Shown here piece by piece: positions 16,797 through 25,383 of a stretch of DNA of 43,901 nucleotides. The DNA lies in the NCBI GenBank assembly GCA_018882835.1, contig VERE01000023.1:1-43901 (forward strand), read 5' to 3'. Below the pieces are notes generated by a model that saw only the letters and a program-made list of their open reading frames with translations, was not told the origin of the DNA and did no database searches. The position numbers were made by a program, and so were the translations under genes. Each line of letters starts with the position of its first letter. The stretch's first letter is position 1. Source of the stretch: Limnohabitans sp. GTDB lineage: Bacteria; Pseudomonadota; Gammaproteobacteria; Burkholderiales; Burkholderiaceae_C.

Positions 16797-18890
16797 TCAT
16801 GCCTTGTCGAAACCGATGGTCAGGTGGAGGTTGCCGTAGGCATCTACCTTGAGCAGGTCGCCCGGCTGAACCACGGTGGTCGTGGCATGTTCCTCGATGA
16901 GGGCAGGGCCCCGAACGGTGTTGTTCGCCAACAGGCGGTCGCGCTGGTAAACGGGGGTGAGGCACCATCCGGCGTTGCCGAAATAAGCGCGCCGTTTGCC
17001 GCGCAGGGCCGCTGCCAGGGGCTTGGCTTTGCCAGTGGCAATTTTCTCCAGTTTGGGCTTTTTCATGACGCCGCTGATCGCGCTGCGAATGCTGACAATT
17101 TCGGCGGCCTCATTGGGCGACCCGCGGCCATAGCGCTCCTCGTGGGCCCGATCAAAGGCAGCTTTGATCAAGGCTTTGTGGGGGCTCTTCAGGGCAGCGG
17201 CAGAAATTTCAACGGTGACCGCATGTTCTTGGCCGACGTAGCGCATGTCCAGGTAGCGCTGAACCACCATGCGCTGGAATTGCAAGCCTGAGTCTGAGGC
17301 AGACTGCAGGCCAGGTTGTTCGAGCTCAGAGAACCAGTCTCTGAGTTGCGCCATCTTCACGCCCTCCAGTGAGACAAATTGTGAGCGCACCAAATCTTTT
17401 CGGAAGTCTGCCAGCAACATCCCAAATGCCGAGAAATGGCCTGGCGCGCGCGGAATGATCACATGCGGAATGCGCAATTCGCGTGCCACCATGGACGCGT
17501 GCAAGGGACCCGCGCCGCCATAGGCAAACAGATGAGGGAAGGCACTGGGGTCGAGCCCGCGGTCGGTGGTCACACCCTTCACGGCATGCGACATGGAAGC
17601 CGCCGCGATCTGCAAAATGCCGTGTGCGGCGGCTGTGACGTCCATCTTCAAAGGGTCGGCGATTTGCGTCTTCATGGCGCTTTGTGCGGCCTTCAAATCC
17701 AGCGCCATCTCACCACCAAGGAAGTGCGCTGGGTCGAGCCGCCCCAGCAGCAAATTGGCATCCGTGACGGTTGGCTGCGTGCCCCCCAAGCCATAGCAGG
17801 CGGGCCCCGGTGACGCGCCCGCGCTTTGAGGACCGACACGCAAAGCGCCGGTGGCGCTCAGGGTGGCCATGCTGCCGCCACCGGTGCCCACTTCGTGGAT
17901 GTCAATCATGGGTGTCAACAAAGGCAAGCCACTGAGGTAGCCGCCAATCATGACGCTGTTGGTGACCAGGGCCTCGCCATGGCGCACCACGCCAGCTTTG
18001 GCGGTGGTGCCGCCCATATCAAAGGCAATGGCGTGGTCGATGTCAAGCGCCTCGCACAAGACCTGGGTGCCAATGACACCCGACGCTGGGCCGGACTCCA
18101 TCATGCGCACGCAATCCTCGCGTGCCTCGCTTAACGCATAAAGCCCGCCGGTGGACTGCACCACAAAAAACTGCCCACCGAAATTCACCTGCAGCAATTT
18201 GTCTTCAATCTCGCCCAAATAGCGGTCGACGCGCGGGCCGATGTAGGCATTGGCCACCACCGTCGAGGTGCGCTCGAACTCGCGGTACTCTTGCGACAAG
18301 TCAGAGGAGATCGATACGAAGAGATTCGGCAAGCGTTCTTTTAACCGCGCGCGCACCATTTGTTCATGTGTGGGGTTGCGGTAAGAATGCAAGAAAAGTA
18401 CCGCAACGGCATCCAGGTTCAGTGCGGCCAGGTGGTCGATCAGCTTCTCCAGCTCCGCCTTGTTCAGTGGTTCGTGCACCGAGCCATCGGCCAACAGTCT
18501 TTCGGTAATTTCAAAGCGCAGGTCGCGCTCCACCAATGGCTGATGCTTGCGATGCCTCAAATTGAAGGAGTCGGGGCGGTTGATGCGGCCAATTTCATAG
18601 ATATCGCGAAACCCGCGCGTGGTGATCAAGGCGGTGCGCGCGCCACTGCGCTCGAGCATGGTGTTGATGGCCACCGTCGAGCCGTGCAGGAAAAGTTGCG
18701 CTTCTTCCAGCGCAATGCCCCCTTTGGCCAGGCCTTGCAGGATGCCTTGCACCAGATGCGACGGGGTGGTCAGGGTTTTGCCCAGCAGCAGACGTCCTTG
18801 GCGGGCGTCAAAAGCGGCGACGTCCGTGAACGTGCCGCCAATGTCAGCGGCGACCCGGAGCCGGGAGGGGGAGGTGTTCTTGGCTTTCAT
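16797..18890 (-). CDS. hyuA: hydantoinase A/oxoprolinase family subunit
   Basis: A 697-residue HyuA-family protein with an actin/hexokinase-like ATPase fold. Seen: RVAADIGGTFTDVAAFD (N-terminal phosphate loop), FLHGSTVAINTMLERSG, ALITTRGFRDIYEIGR, AIAFDMGGTTAKAGVV (second ATPase motif), HEVGTGGGSMAT, VGPQSAGASPGPACYG and FAYGGAGPLHAS, all diagnostic. Together with HyuB it likely hydrolyses or carboxylates a cyclic amide, ketone or similar compound using ATP. First gene of a minus-strand run of six genes; a LysR gene lies divergently 79 bases away. No strong ribosome-binding site precedes ATG 18890. Confidence 0.92.
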   Translation of the reverse strand: MKAKNTSPSRLRVAADIGGTFTDVAAFDARQGRLLLGKTLTTPSHLVQGILQGLAKGGIALEEAQLFLHGSTVAINTMLERSGARTALITTRGFRDIYEIGRINRPDSFNLRHRKHQPLVERDLRFEITERLLADGSVHEPLNKAELEKLIDHLAALNLDAVAVLFLHSYRNPTHEQMVRARLKERLPNLFVSISSDLSQEYREFERTSTVVANAYIGPRVDRYLGEIEDKLLQVNFGGQFFVVQSTGGLYALSEAREDCVRMMESGPASGVIGTQVLCEALDIDHAIAFDMGGTTAKAGVVRHGEALVTNSVMIGGYLSGLPLLTPMIDIHEVGTGGGSMATLSATGALRVGPQSAGASPGPACYGLGGTQPTVTDANLLLGRLDPAHFLGGEMALDLKAAQSAMKTQIADPLKMDVTAAAHGILQIAAASMSHAVKGVTTDRGLDPSAFPHLFAYGGAGPLHASMVARELRIPHVIIPRAPGHFSAFGMLLADFRKDLVRSQFVSLEGVKMAQLRDWFSELEQPGLQSASDSGLQFQRMVVQRYLDMRYVGQEHAVTVEISAAALKSPHKALIKAAFDRAHEERYGRGSPNEAAEIVSIRSAISGVMKKPKLEKIATGKAKPLAAALRGKRRAYFGNAGWCLTPVYQRDRLLANNTVRGPALIEEHATTTVVQPGDLLKVDAYGNLHLTIGFDKA

Positions 18891-18911
18891 TCGGTCATCG
18901 TAAAACCAGCC

Positions 18912-18924
18912 TGATATAAGATCA
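18912..18924. promoter_or_regulatory. candidate LysR-type T-N11-A operator
   Basis: TGATATAAGATCA has arms TGAT/ATCA around five bases and fits the T-N11-A pattern bound by LysR-type regulators. It lies in the 79-base AT-rich gap between hyuA and the divergent LysR gene. A second short dyad, ATTC-N4-GAAT, lies at 18932-18943. Position and symmetry support a regulatory role; binding is not shown. Confidence 0.5.
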
Positions 18925-18969
18925 ATGTCTGATTCATTAGAATAGAAATAACAAATTCAATATACCTTT

Positions 18970-19935
18970 ATGAGCTTGCCCCCTTTGAGCATGCGTCCCC
19001 AACTGTGGCGACTTTTTCTGGAAGTTGCCGAACATGGCAGTTTGACCCGTGTCGCCGAGCTGCGGGACATGGCACAGCCACAATTGAGCCGACAACTTGC
19101 CGAAATCGAGTCACAGTGTGGCGGGGCGCTGTTCAGGCGGCATGGCCGAGGCCTGGTGCTGACCCCTTTGGGCGAATGGGCGGTGCCGCGCGTGCAAGCC
19201 TGGCTGCAACAAACCGATCAATTGGCCAGTGATTTGCGACACGGTGCCGACCTTCCGCTGGGCAAAGTCCGTTTGGCCGCTATTCCGTCCACCCTGGAAA
19301 AATTAGTGTGCCCCGTCATCGTTCAAGTGCATGAGCGCTACCCCATGATTCAGCTGGAAGTGATCGAGGCGCTGGACAGCCAAATGGATGAGGCCTTGTC
19401 AGGCGGTTTGTTTGATTTGGCCATTCGTTACCTTCAAGCCTCCTCTGTGCGGCGCGAAGATCGCGTGCTGCAACATGTGGCGACTTACCTGGTGGGTCGC
19501 CAGGGCGATGCCCTGTTGCGGCGAAAGCAAATTGCCTTCGAGAAGCTGAAGGGACTGCCCTTGGTGTTGCCCCGGCGCCCCAGCGTTTGGCGCGACTTGC
19601 TGGACCGAACGGCTGACAAGCTGGGCTTTGAGTTGCACGTGGTGTTGGAGGCAGACTCATTGATGGTTCAAAAGCAAATGGTGCTTCAAGGCCACGGCTA
19701 CACCTTGTTAGGCCCCATGGCGTTGGAGCACGGCGCGCAAACCGGCGCCTTAAGGGCTGCGCAACTCATCCAGCCGGAAATTCCGCGTGTGGTGGCGCTG
19801 ACCGCACAACATGTGCGACCCGCCACCCAAGCGCAGCAAGTGGTGGCCGATTTGGTGGCGGCGCAAGCTGCGCGCTTCCCACGGCAGTTTTTTGACCCCT
19901 TGCAAGGCGCAAGCGAAAAAATCAGTCGAGCTTGA
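18970..19935 (+). CDS. LysR-family transcriptional regulator
   Basis: A 321-residue LysR-type regulator. Seen: N-terminal winged helix-turn-helix (LWRLFLEVAEHGSLTRVAEL followed by QPQLSRQLAEIESQCGGALF and LTPLGE), a linker helix and a periplasmic-binding-protein-like effector domain (GKVRLAAIPSTLEK, GLFDLAIRYL, GLPLVLPRRPS). It stands divergent from hyuA and probably controls that operon in response to its substrate or an intermediate. ATG 18970 is taken; M8 at 18991 is possible, as neither has a clear ribosome-binding site. Its end overlaps the convergent Bug gene by 14 bases. Confidence 0.9.
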   Translation: MSLPPLSMRPQLWRLFLEVAEHGSLTRVAELRDMAQPQLSRQLAEIESQCGGALFRRHGRGLVLTPLGEWAVPRVQAWLQQTDQLASDLRHGADLPLGKVRLAAIPSTLEKLVCPVIVQVHERYPMIQLEVIEALDSQMDEALSGGLFDLAIRYLQASSVRREDRVLQHVATYLVGRQGDALLRRKQIAFEKLKGLPLVLPRRPSVWRDLLDRTADKLGFELHVVLEADSLMVQKQMVLQGHGYTLLGPMALEHGAQTGALRAAQLIQPEIPRVVALTAQHVRPATQAQQVVADLVAAQAARFPRQFFDPLQGASEKISRA

Positions 19936-20905
19936 TGCCGACTTGTTTGATCACGTGGCCAAAGCGCTGGAAATCCTGAGCCATGATTTGAGCCATTTCT
20001 TCGACGCCGTCGTTGCGTGGGTCGTACCCCAAAGCTGACAGCCTTTCGCGCACTTCCGGTAAGGCACTGATGCGCTTGACCTCCTGGCTCAAGCGTCGCA
20101 CAACCTCGGGGGGACTACCCGCAGGCACCATCAGGCCATTCCAGGACTCGTATTCGAATTGCGGCAGGTTCAACTCTTTCCATTCCCGCACGGTGGGAAC
20201 CTCGGGCAGGTTATGGCTGCGTTTGGCGCCAGTGGTGCCGAGCGCGCGCAGTTTGCCAGCGCGAATGTTGGGCAAAGGACCGACCGGGCTGTCAAACACC
20301 AGGTTGATTTCACCCGAGAGGATGGCCAGGGTCATGGGTGCATTGCCCTTGTAGGGGACGTGCAGCAACTTGATGCCTGCTTGCGAGGCAAACAATTCAG
20401 CGCCCAGATGCAAAGGCCCGCCGCTGCCCGAAGAGCCATAGGTGAGTTTGCCCGGATTGGCTTTGGCATAGGCAATGAGTTCTGGCAGCGTTTGTACCGG
20501 CACAGAGGGGTGAGCGGCAATCACCAGGCTGTAAGACGCCACGATGCCCAAAGGCGCGAAGTCGCGCATGGGATCCCAGCTTGTTTTCTGCAAGTGCGGC
20601 TGTATTGCCATTCCACTGGTTGCCAGCAACAGCGTGTAGCCATCAGCGGGTGCACGCGCCACCGCCTCGGTGCCGATGTTGCCGCCAGCGCCTGGCCGCG
20701 TTTCCACCAGCACCGGTTGTCCCAAGCCATCGCTCAATTTCTGTGCCATCAAGCGAGCGGTGGATTCAGCGCCGCCGCCGGGTGGAAATGGCACGATGAT
20801 GCGCAGAGGTTTGTGGGGAAATGCCTGAGACAGTGCGCAAGATGTGGCCAAAACCATGGACAGTTTCAGCAGCAACAACGAAAAGCGTTGAAAGCCAATT
20901 TTCAT
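19922..20905 (-). CDS. Bug/TctC-family periplasmic solute-binding protein
   Basis: A 327-residue Bug protein. ATG 20905 is chosen over 20947 and 20932 because it starts a good signal peptide (FSLLLLKLSMVLATSCALSQAF) with AAGGGAG upstream. Seen: RIIVPFPPGGGAESTARLM, VETRPGAGGNIGTEAVA, APADGYTLLL, YGSSGSGGPLHL and HVPYKGNAPM. Its start faces the GH81 gene across a 101-base gap that holds a perfect LacI-type palindrome, so glucan-responsive repression of this gene is possible, although a carboxylate-binding role is expected from its family. Confidence 0.9.
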   Translation of the reverse strand: MKIGFQRFSLLLLKLSMVLATSCALSQAFPHKPLRIIVPFPPGGGAESTARLMAQKLSDGLGQPVLVETRPGAGGNIGTEAVARAPADGYTLLLATSGMAIQPHLQKTSWDPMRDFAPLGIVASYSLVIAAHPSVPVQTLPELIAYAKANPGKLTYGSSGSGGPLHLGAELFASQAGIKLLHVPYKGNAPMTLAILSGEINLVFDSPVGPLPNIRAGKLRALGTTGAKRSHNLPEVPTVREWKELNLPQFEYESWNGLMVPAGSPPEVVRRLSQEVKRISALPEVRERLSALGYDPRNDGVEEMAQIMAQDFQRFGHVIKQVGIKLD

Positions 20906-20979
20906 ATGGGGTCGTCTCCCTTGAAGTGTCATGCCAGCCACGCGCATTGGCTGGTCAAGTGTAGACCCCAGTTGATTTA

Positions 20980-20993
20980 TGAAAGCGCTTTCA
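20980..20993. promoter_or_regulatory. LacI-family operator, perfect palindrome (GH81/Bug gap)
   Basis: TGAAAGCGCTTTCA is a perfect 14-base palindrome with a central CG, the form recognised by LacI/PurR-type regulators. It ends 13 bases before the GH81 ATG and lies between the divergent Bug and GH81 genes. The same element recurs at 23380, 26462 and, with one change, 29478. Confidence 0.8.
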
Positions 20994-21006
20994 TTAGACT
21001 GACCAC

Positions 21007-23310
21007 ATGAATACTTTTAATTTTCCTGCCGCTGTGTGGCGCGCATTTTTAAAAGGGTGCGCATTGGTTGGCCTGGCCATATTGTCTTGCGCATCAGCGC
21101 ATGCGCAAACAGAGAGCGTTTCTTTGGGCCAGGGTAGATACTTCACCCAACCCAAGGGCAGTGACAAATCGCCTCCGCCTGGGCCCTACCGATCGGGCCA
21201 GATGCTGGAGAGGGCGGTGCCGACCAACCAGTGGTATTCCAGCCTGGTGTTCAAGAGCCCCCCAGAGGCTTTGTTTGCCCACCCTTTGAGTGTCAAGCCC
21301 ACGCAGAGGGGCTTTGAGTTGGCCCATCCCCAAAAGCAAATCGTGCCGACGCCGCGCCTGGATGTGGAAGTGCACTATCCACATGCCAATCCCTTGGTCT
21401 TTCAGCCAACGCATTTCAAAACAACGCGATTCACACTGGACAAAGCTTCCGACTGGGCGATTGACATTGCCAGCGGTGAGGACGGAAATTCGCTCAAGGC
21501 GACCGTGGCACATGGCTCGCCCTTGGTCTCTTTCAAGTTGACGCAGGGCCATGTGGATTTGCTCCTGCCTGCAGAAGCAAGCGCCAAAGTTGGCACTGAC
21601 TCACGTGTGCTTCGAGTCAATAGTATCGGCCAATTCTTTGCTGTCTTTGGTCCCACGGGCGCGCAGTGGTCCAGCTTGTCGGCGGGGCAATGGCGCCTTG
21701 AATTGCCTGAAGGGAAAAAATATTTTTCAGCCATGGTGCTGCCCGATGCGTCTGATGAAACCCTGGCCGAGCTATCGCCACATGCTTATGTGTTCATCAA
21801 CGACACCCGGGTTGAATGGCAATACGATGAACAAAACAGCAAGGTCACCACAAGTTTCAAAGCCATCACCGAAACGATGGAGGGCAGCGAGCGACGGCCC
21901 TTGTTAGGTTTGTATCCACACCATTGGCACCGCAATGACGCCGTTCTGGCGCAGACCCGCAAGGCGGTGCCTTCTATCCGGGGCATGATTCGTCTGTTGC
22001 CTGCCGCAGAATTTCGAACGGAAAGAAAATTCACCGGTCTGTTGCCCTTCTGGCCCGGGGTGGACGCTGGTGACAAGAAAGCTTTGCTGGAAGAGGTGAT
22101 GTCAGCAGACTTGCGACAAGCCAGGAGCATGTTGTTGCCGATGGGGGAAGGGCCTTACTGGCAAGGCAAAGGCCTTCAGCGCTTGACGCAAATGATGGCC
22201 GTTTTTGAGCAGCAAGGCAACACTGCAGGACGAGATCGCTTGCTGGCGTTGGTCAAGGGGCGCATGGCACAGTGGCTCAGCGGAGAGAGCCGCAAAACTT
22301 ATTTTCACTACGACCGAAACCTGGGCACAGTGGTGTCCTATCCCGAAGAATATTTCAGCGTTCAGCAAATGAACGACCACCACTTTCACTATGGGTACTG
22401 GATTCGTGCCGCTGCGGAGATCGCCATGCGTGACCCTGAATGGGCTCAGCCTAGCGCGTGGGGGGGCATGATCGATCTACTCATCAAGGACATCGCTACC
22501 CAGGAGCGGGGCCGGCGCGATTTTCCGTTCCTGCGAAACTTCGACGCCTACGAGAGTCATTCCTGGGCGTCTGGCGTCAGCCTGGGGCCTGATGGCAACA
22601 ATCAGGAGTCATCCTCAGAGGCCATCAACGCCTGGGTAGGCCTTATTCTCTGGGGTGAGCTGAAAGGCGACCGTGCCCTCAGAGATTTGGGCATCTGGCT
22701 CTACACCTCTGAAATCGAAGCGATTCAACACTACTGGTTTGACCTTTACAAACTCGTGTTTCCAAAGGAATACAAGAATGTGGAAGTGAGCATGCTTTTT
22801 GGAGGCAAGTATGCGCACAACACCTGGTGGACCGACGAGCCGCGCCAGATCCACGGCATCAACTTGTTGCCCATCACGACTGCCTCGCTTTATCTCGGGC
22901 GTGACCGTGAGTTCATCCTCCGAAACCTGGAGGCCATGGACAAGGAGACTGAAATTTTCAAGTCAAGGGGCAAGCGTGCCGATCCCCCCGATATCTGGGG
23001 CGACATCTTTTTAAAGTACCGCTCCCTGGCGCAGCCCCGTGAGGCACTTGCGCAGTGGCAACGATGGGGGAGTGTGGAATTTGGCGAAACAAGAACCCAT
23101 ACGCTTCACTGGCTGTTGACCCTCAATGATCGGGGACCCCCCCTGCTTGAGGTGACGGCTGACACGCCTTACTACGGTGTCTTCCGCAATGACGCTGGCA
23201 AAACCACTTATTGGGTCTACAACTTTTCAAACCAGGCGAGAACGGTTCAGTTCAGCGATGGCCAAACCTTGGTGGCCGAGCCGCAACGCCTGAGTGAGCT
23301 CAAAAAGTAA
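21007..23310 (+). CDS. GH81 endo-beta-1,3-glucanase
   Basis: A 767-residue secreted glycoside hydrolase family 81 enzyme that cuts beta-1,3-glucan (laminarin, curdlan, callose) internally by an inverting mechanism. Seen: signal peptide to about SAHAQ, N-terminal beta-sandwich with VPTNQWYSSL (a GH81 hallmark), FTGLLPFWPGV in the linking region, and the (alpha/alpha)6 domain with NDHHFHYGYW (D457, likely acid) and SHSWASG followed by NNQESSSEAINAW (E534 and E538, of which one is the likely base). LFGGKYAHNTWW follows. Catalytic residues are all present. The operator at 20980 lies directly upstream. No C-terminal binding module. Confidence 0.92.
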   Translation: MNTFNFPAAVWRAFLKGCALVGLAILSCASAHAQTESVSLGQGRYFTQPKGSDKSPPPGPYRSGQMLERAVPTNQWYSSLVFKSPPEALFAHPLSVKPTQRGFELAHPQKQIVPTPRLDVEVHYPHANPLVFQPTHFKTTRFTLDKASDWAIDIASGEDGNSLKATVAHGSPLVSFKLTQGHVDLLLPAEASAKVGTDSRVLRVNSIGQFFAVFGPTGAQWSSLSAGQWRLELPEGKKYFSAMVLPDASDETLAELSPHAYVFINDTRVEWQYDEQNSKVTTSFKAITETMEGSERRPLLGLYPHHWHRNDAVLAQTRKAVPSIRGMIRLLPAAEFRTERKFTGLLPFWPGVDAGDKKALLEEVMSADLRQARSMLLPMGEGPYWQGKGLQRLTQMMAVFEQQGNTAGRDRLLALVKGRMAQWLSGESRKTYFHYDRNLGTVVSYPEEYFSVQQMNDHHFHYGYWIRAAAEIAMRDPEWAQPSAWGGMIDLLIKDIATQERGRRDFPFLRNFDAYESHSWASGVSLGPDGNNQESSSEAINAWVGLILWGELKGDRALRDLGIWLYTSEIEAIQHYWFDLYKLVFPKEYKNVEVSMLFGGKYAHNTWWTDEPRQIHGINLLPITTASLYLGRDREFILRNLEAMDKETEIFKSRGKRADPPDIWGDIFLKYRSLAQPREALAQWQRWGSVEFGETRTHTLHWLLTLNDRGPPLLEVTADTPYYGVFRNDAGKTTYWVYNFSNQARTVQFSDGQTLVAEPQRLSELKK

Positions 23311-23343
23311 CTTTTCCAGGGTATTTCCTAGTATGCCCCCGCT

Positions 23344-23371
23344 TGCATGCAGCGCCAGACGGATTTATTCT
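23344..23371 (+). promoter_or_regulatory. possible promoter of the lipoprotein gene
   Basis: TTGCAT (23344-23349) and TATTCT (23366-23371) are spaced by 16 bases and would start RNA just at the operator pair at 23380-23405. Both boxes are weak matches to the consensus, so the call rests mainly on position. Confidence 0.25.
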
Positions 23372-23379
23372 CTCGGCCA

Positions 23380-23405
23380 TGAAAGCGCTTTCAGAAAGCG
23401 TTTTC
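23380..23405. promoter_or_regulatory. tandem LacI-family operators before the lipoprotein gene
   Basis: A perfect TGAAAGCGCTTTCA (23380-23393) is followed directly by GAAAGCGTTTTC (23394-23405), a near-palindromic second site. The pair ends 40 bases before the ATG at 23446. Two adjoining sites suggest tighter or cooperative control than at the other promoters. Confidence 0.75.
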
Positions 23406-23445
23406 AAAATTCATCCGCCTATCGACTTTTTTTGAAGGACTTCCA

Positions 23446-25254
23446 ATGAAAACAGACACTGCTGATCTGTATCCCCAGAAGGGGTTGCATCACCGCTGGG
23501 CAGGCTTGGGGCTGTCGGCCGCCATCCTCAGCCTGTTGAGCGCATGTGGCGCCGGTGGAAGTGGTACCTTGACGGGTAACGTGATGGACGGCTACATCAA
23601 AGGAGCCAAGATTTGCATTGACTTGAATGCCAACAGCGCGTGTGATGCCTCTGAGCCGACGGCCACCACAGGCGTTAAAGGCAGTTACACGGTCACAGCC
23701 CCCATCGGGACAGACTTGAGCGCGGTCCATTTGGTGGTGGAAGTGCCGGTGGGCGCAGTGGACGAAGACACGCCCAGCACCCCTCTGACAAAAGCCTACA
23801 AGATGTTGGCTCCCGCCAGCACGCCGCTGGTGGTTTCTCCTTTGACCACCGTGGTCTCGACGCACATCAAGGATGGCAAAACTTTGTCCCAGGCGCAAGC
23901 ACAGGCCAGGACCGATCTGGGCTTGCCGGCCGATCATGACTTTTCCAAGGATTACATTGCCAAGTCAGACTCGGCAGCGCACAACGTTGCGAAGATGATG
24001 GCGACGGTGTTGGCTGAAAAAGTGGGTTCGGCGACCCCCGACCTCACCCAGTTGAAAGTTGCCCTCACTGCAGCCAAGCCATTTGGGGCTGCTGCCTACG
24101 CAGCGACAGATGTCTCAAGTGTCATCAAATTAACCCAGGCTTCCCTGGCTGCCAACTACACCATCATGGATTTCAGTGAGGCCGCTGCCACAGTCACGCC
24201 TTTCGAGGGGGCGGCGGCTGAGTTGGTATCGAACGCCCCCACCGGCGCGACAGGGAAAGCGCTTAAATTATCCAAGCCGAGCACGGCGCAGCCCTGGGGT
24301 GGCGCCACGGTGTCTCTTGGCTATTCGAACTCGGTGGGTACTTTGCCTCTGGCTTCTACCGCCGCAACCATCAGCATGCAGGTCTATTCCCCAAGGGTGG
24401 GCGCCGTCATTGGCTTGAAAATTGAAAATGCCGCTGACAGCACACAAACGGCCTACGAGCTCAAGGTCAATACCACGAAGGCCGGTGCTTGGGAGACCAT
24501 GTTGTTTGATTATTCTTCCGTCACGGGATTCTCAAGCACAGGGACATTCAATAAGATTTCCATCTTCCCGGAGTTTTTTGAAACAGGTACGGGTGGCATT
24601 TTCTACATTGACGACATTAAATTTGTAGGCGCCAGCGCTCAAAAATCTGCGCCTTTGACAGCGCCTGTTGCGGCAACCTCCAATTACATTGCGAGAGTCA
24701 AGACGGATAGCGAAGCCGCTTATGACACAACGACCGGCAAAGCTTTGCCTGGACTGTATGAGACGGGTCGTTATGCCGCCAATTCGGGTGAAGCCTGGTG
24801 GTGGGGCGCAAATTACGCTGACCAGATTCAATCTGGCTATGGCTTTAGCAAGACCAATACAGCTCAATGGGGGTACGGTATTTTCATCAAGAATGGCGGC
24901 TCGGGCTGGAGTATTTCATCGGCCACAAACTACAAGTTCAGCTTGGGCACCAACAGCGAGTGTGTGGGTGTTTGCAAGGCAACGCTTGTGCTGGTTTCTG
25001 CCACCAGTGCAGACTGCAAGGCCACCGCGTCAGTGACGCTGACCGGCGCTGCCGTGACTTCCTACACCAAGGCTTTGAGCGACTTCACGGTCGTGGGCTG
25101 TACCACCAACACCATGACAGCCTTCAAGCAACTCAAAATCGCAGAATTGCACTATCAAATGCTTCGTGCGGACATGCAATTCACGACTAATGGCAACGTT
25201 GATGGCTTTTATCCCAACGGATTGGGCGTAGGTGGAGGTATTATTTTCGAGTGA
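23446..25254 (+). CDS. multidomain lipoprotein, candidate surface glucan-binding protein
   Basis: A 602-residue lipoprotein of no firmly known family. Seen: signal ending LLSAC (C34); a short beta module with a calcium-loop-like DLNANSACDASE (about 38-110); a helical linker with VVSPLTTVV; a jelly-roll-like module (about 241-390) ending IFYIDDIKFVG, an ending common in carbohydrate-binding modules; and a C-terminal beta module with EAWWWGANYA and four cysteines (about 400-602). The WWW cluster and DDI strand suggest sugar binding. GAAGGA lies six bases before the ATG, and the tandem operator precedes it. Most likely it holds beta-glucan at the cell surface; a hydrolytic role is not excluded. 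Confidence 0.65.
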   Translation: MKTDTADLYPQKGLHHRWAGLGLSAAILSLLSACGAGGSGTLTGNVMDGYIKGAKICIDLNANSACDASEPTATTGVKGSYTVTAPIGTDLSAVHLVVEVPVGAVDEDTPSTPLTKAYKMLAPASTPLVVSPLTTVVSTHIKDGKTLSQAQAQARTDLGLPADHDFSKDYIAKSDSAAHNVAKMMATVLAEKVGSATPDLTQLKVALTAAKPFGAAAYAATDVSSVIKLTQASLAANYTIMDFSEAAATVTPFEGAAAELVSNAPTGATGKALKLSKPSTAQPWGGATVSLGYSNSVGTLPLASTAATISMQVYSPRVGAVIGLKIENAADSTQTAYELKVNTTKAGAWETMLFDYSSVTGFSSTGTFNKISIFPEFFETGTGGIFYIDDIKFVGASAQKSAPLTAPVAATSNYIARVKTDSEAAYDTTTGKALPGLYETGRYAANSGEAWWWGANYADQIQSGYGFSKTNTAQWGYGIFIKNGGSGWSISSATNYKFSLGTNSECVGVCKATLVLVSATSADCKATASVTLTGAAVTSYTKALSDFTVVGCTTNTMTAFKQLKIAELHYQMLRADMQFTTNGNVDGFYPNGLGVGGGIIFE

Positions 25255-25262
25255 TGTCATAT

Positions 25263-25298
25263 CGCCCTGAGTTGTGGAAATTTCTGCTGCTCAGGGTG
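25263..25298 (+). other. inverted repeat after the lipoprotein gene
   Basis: CCCTGAG (25265-25271) pairs with CTCAGGG (25290-25296) around an 18-base loop, extendable by two bases at the base. It lies nine bases after the lipoprotein stop. No T-run follows, so it may be an RNA-stabilising or attenuating hairpin between the lipoprotein and lacI genes rather than a standard terminator. Confidence 0.35.
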
Positions 25299-25383
25299 CC
25301 TCATGCCCCCTAGAATCACTCACTTCTTTCAACGCTGACAAAATGCTTGGTTTGCTTTTTTTGCGAGTCTCGGGATCGCTCTG

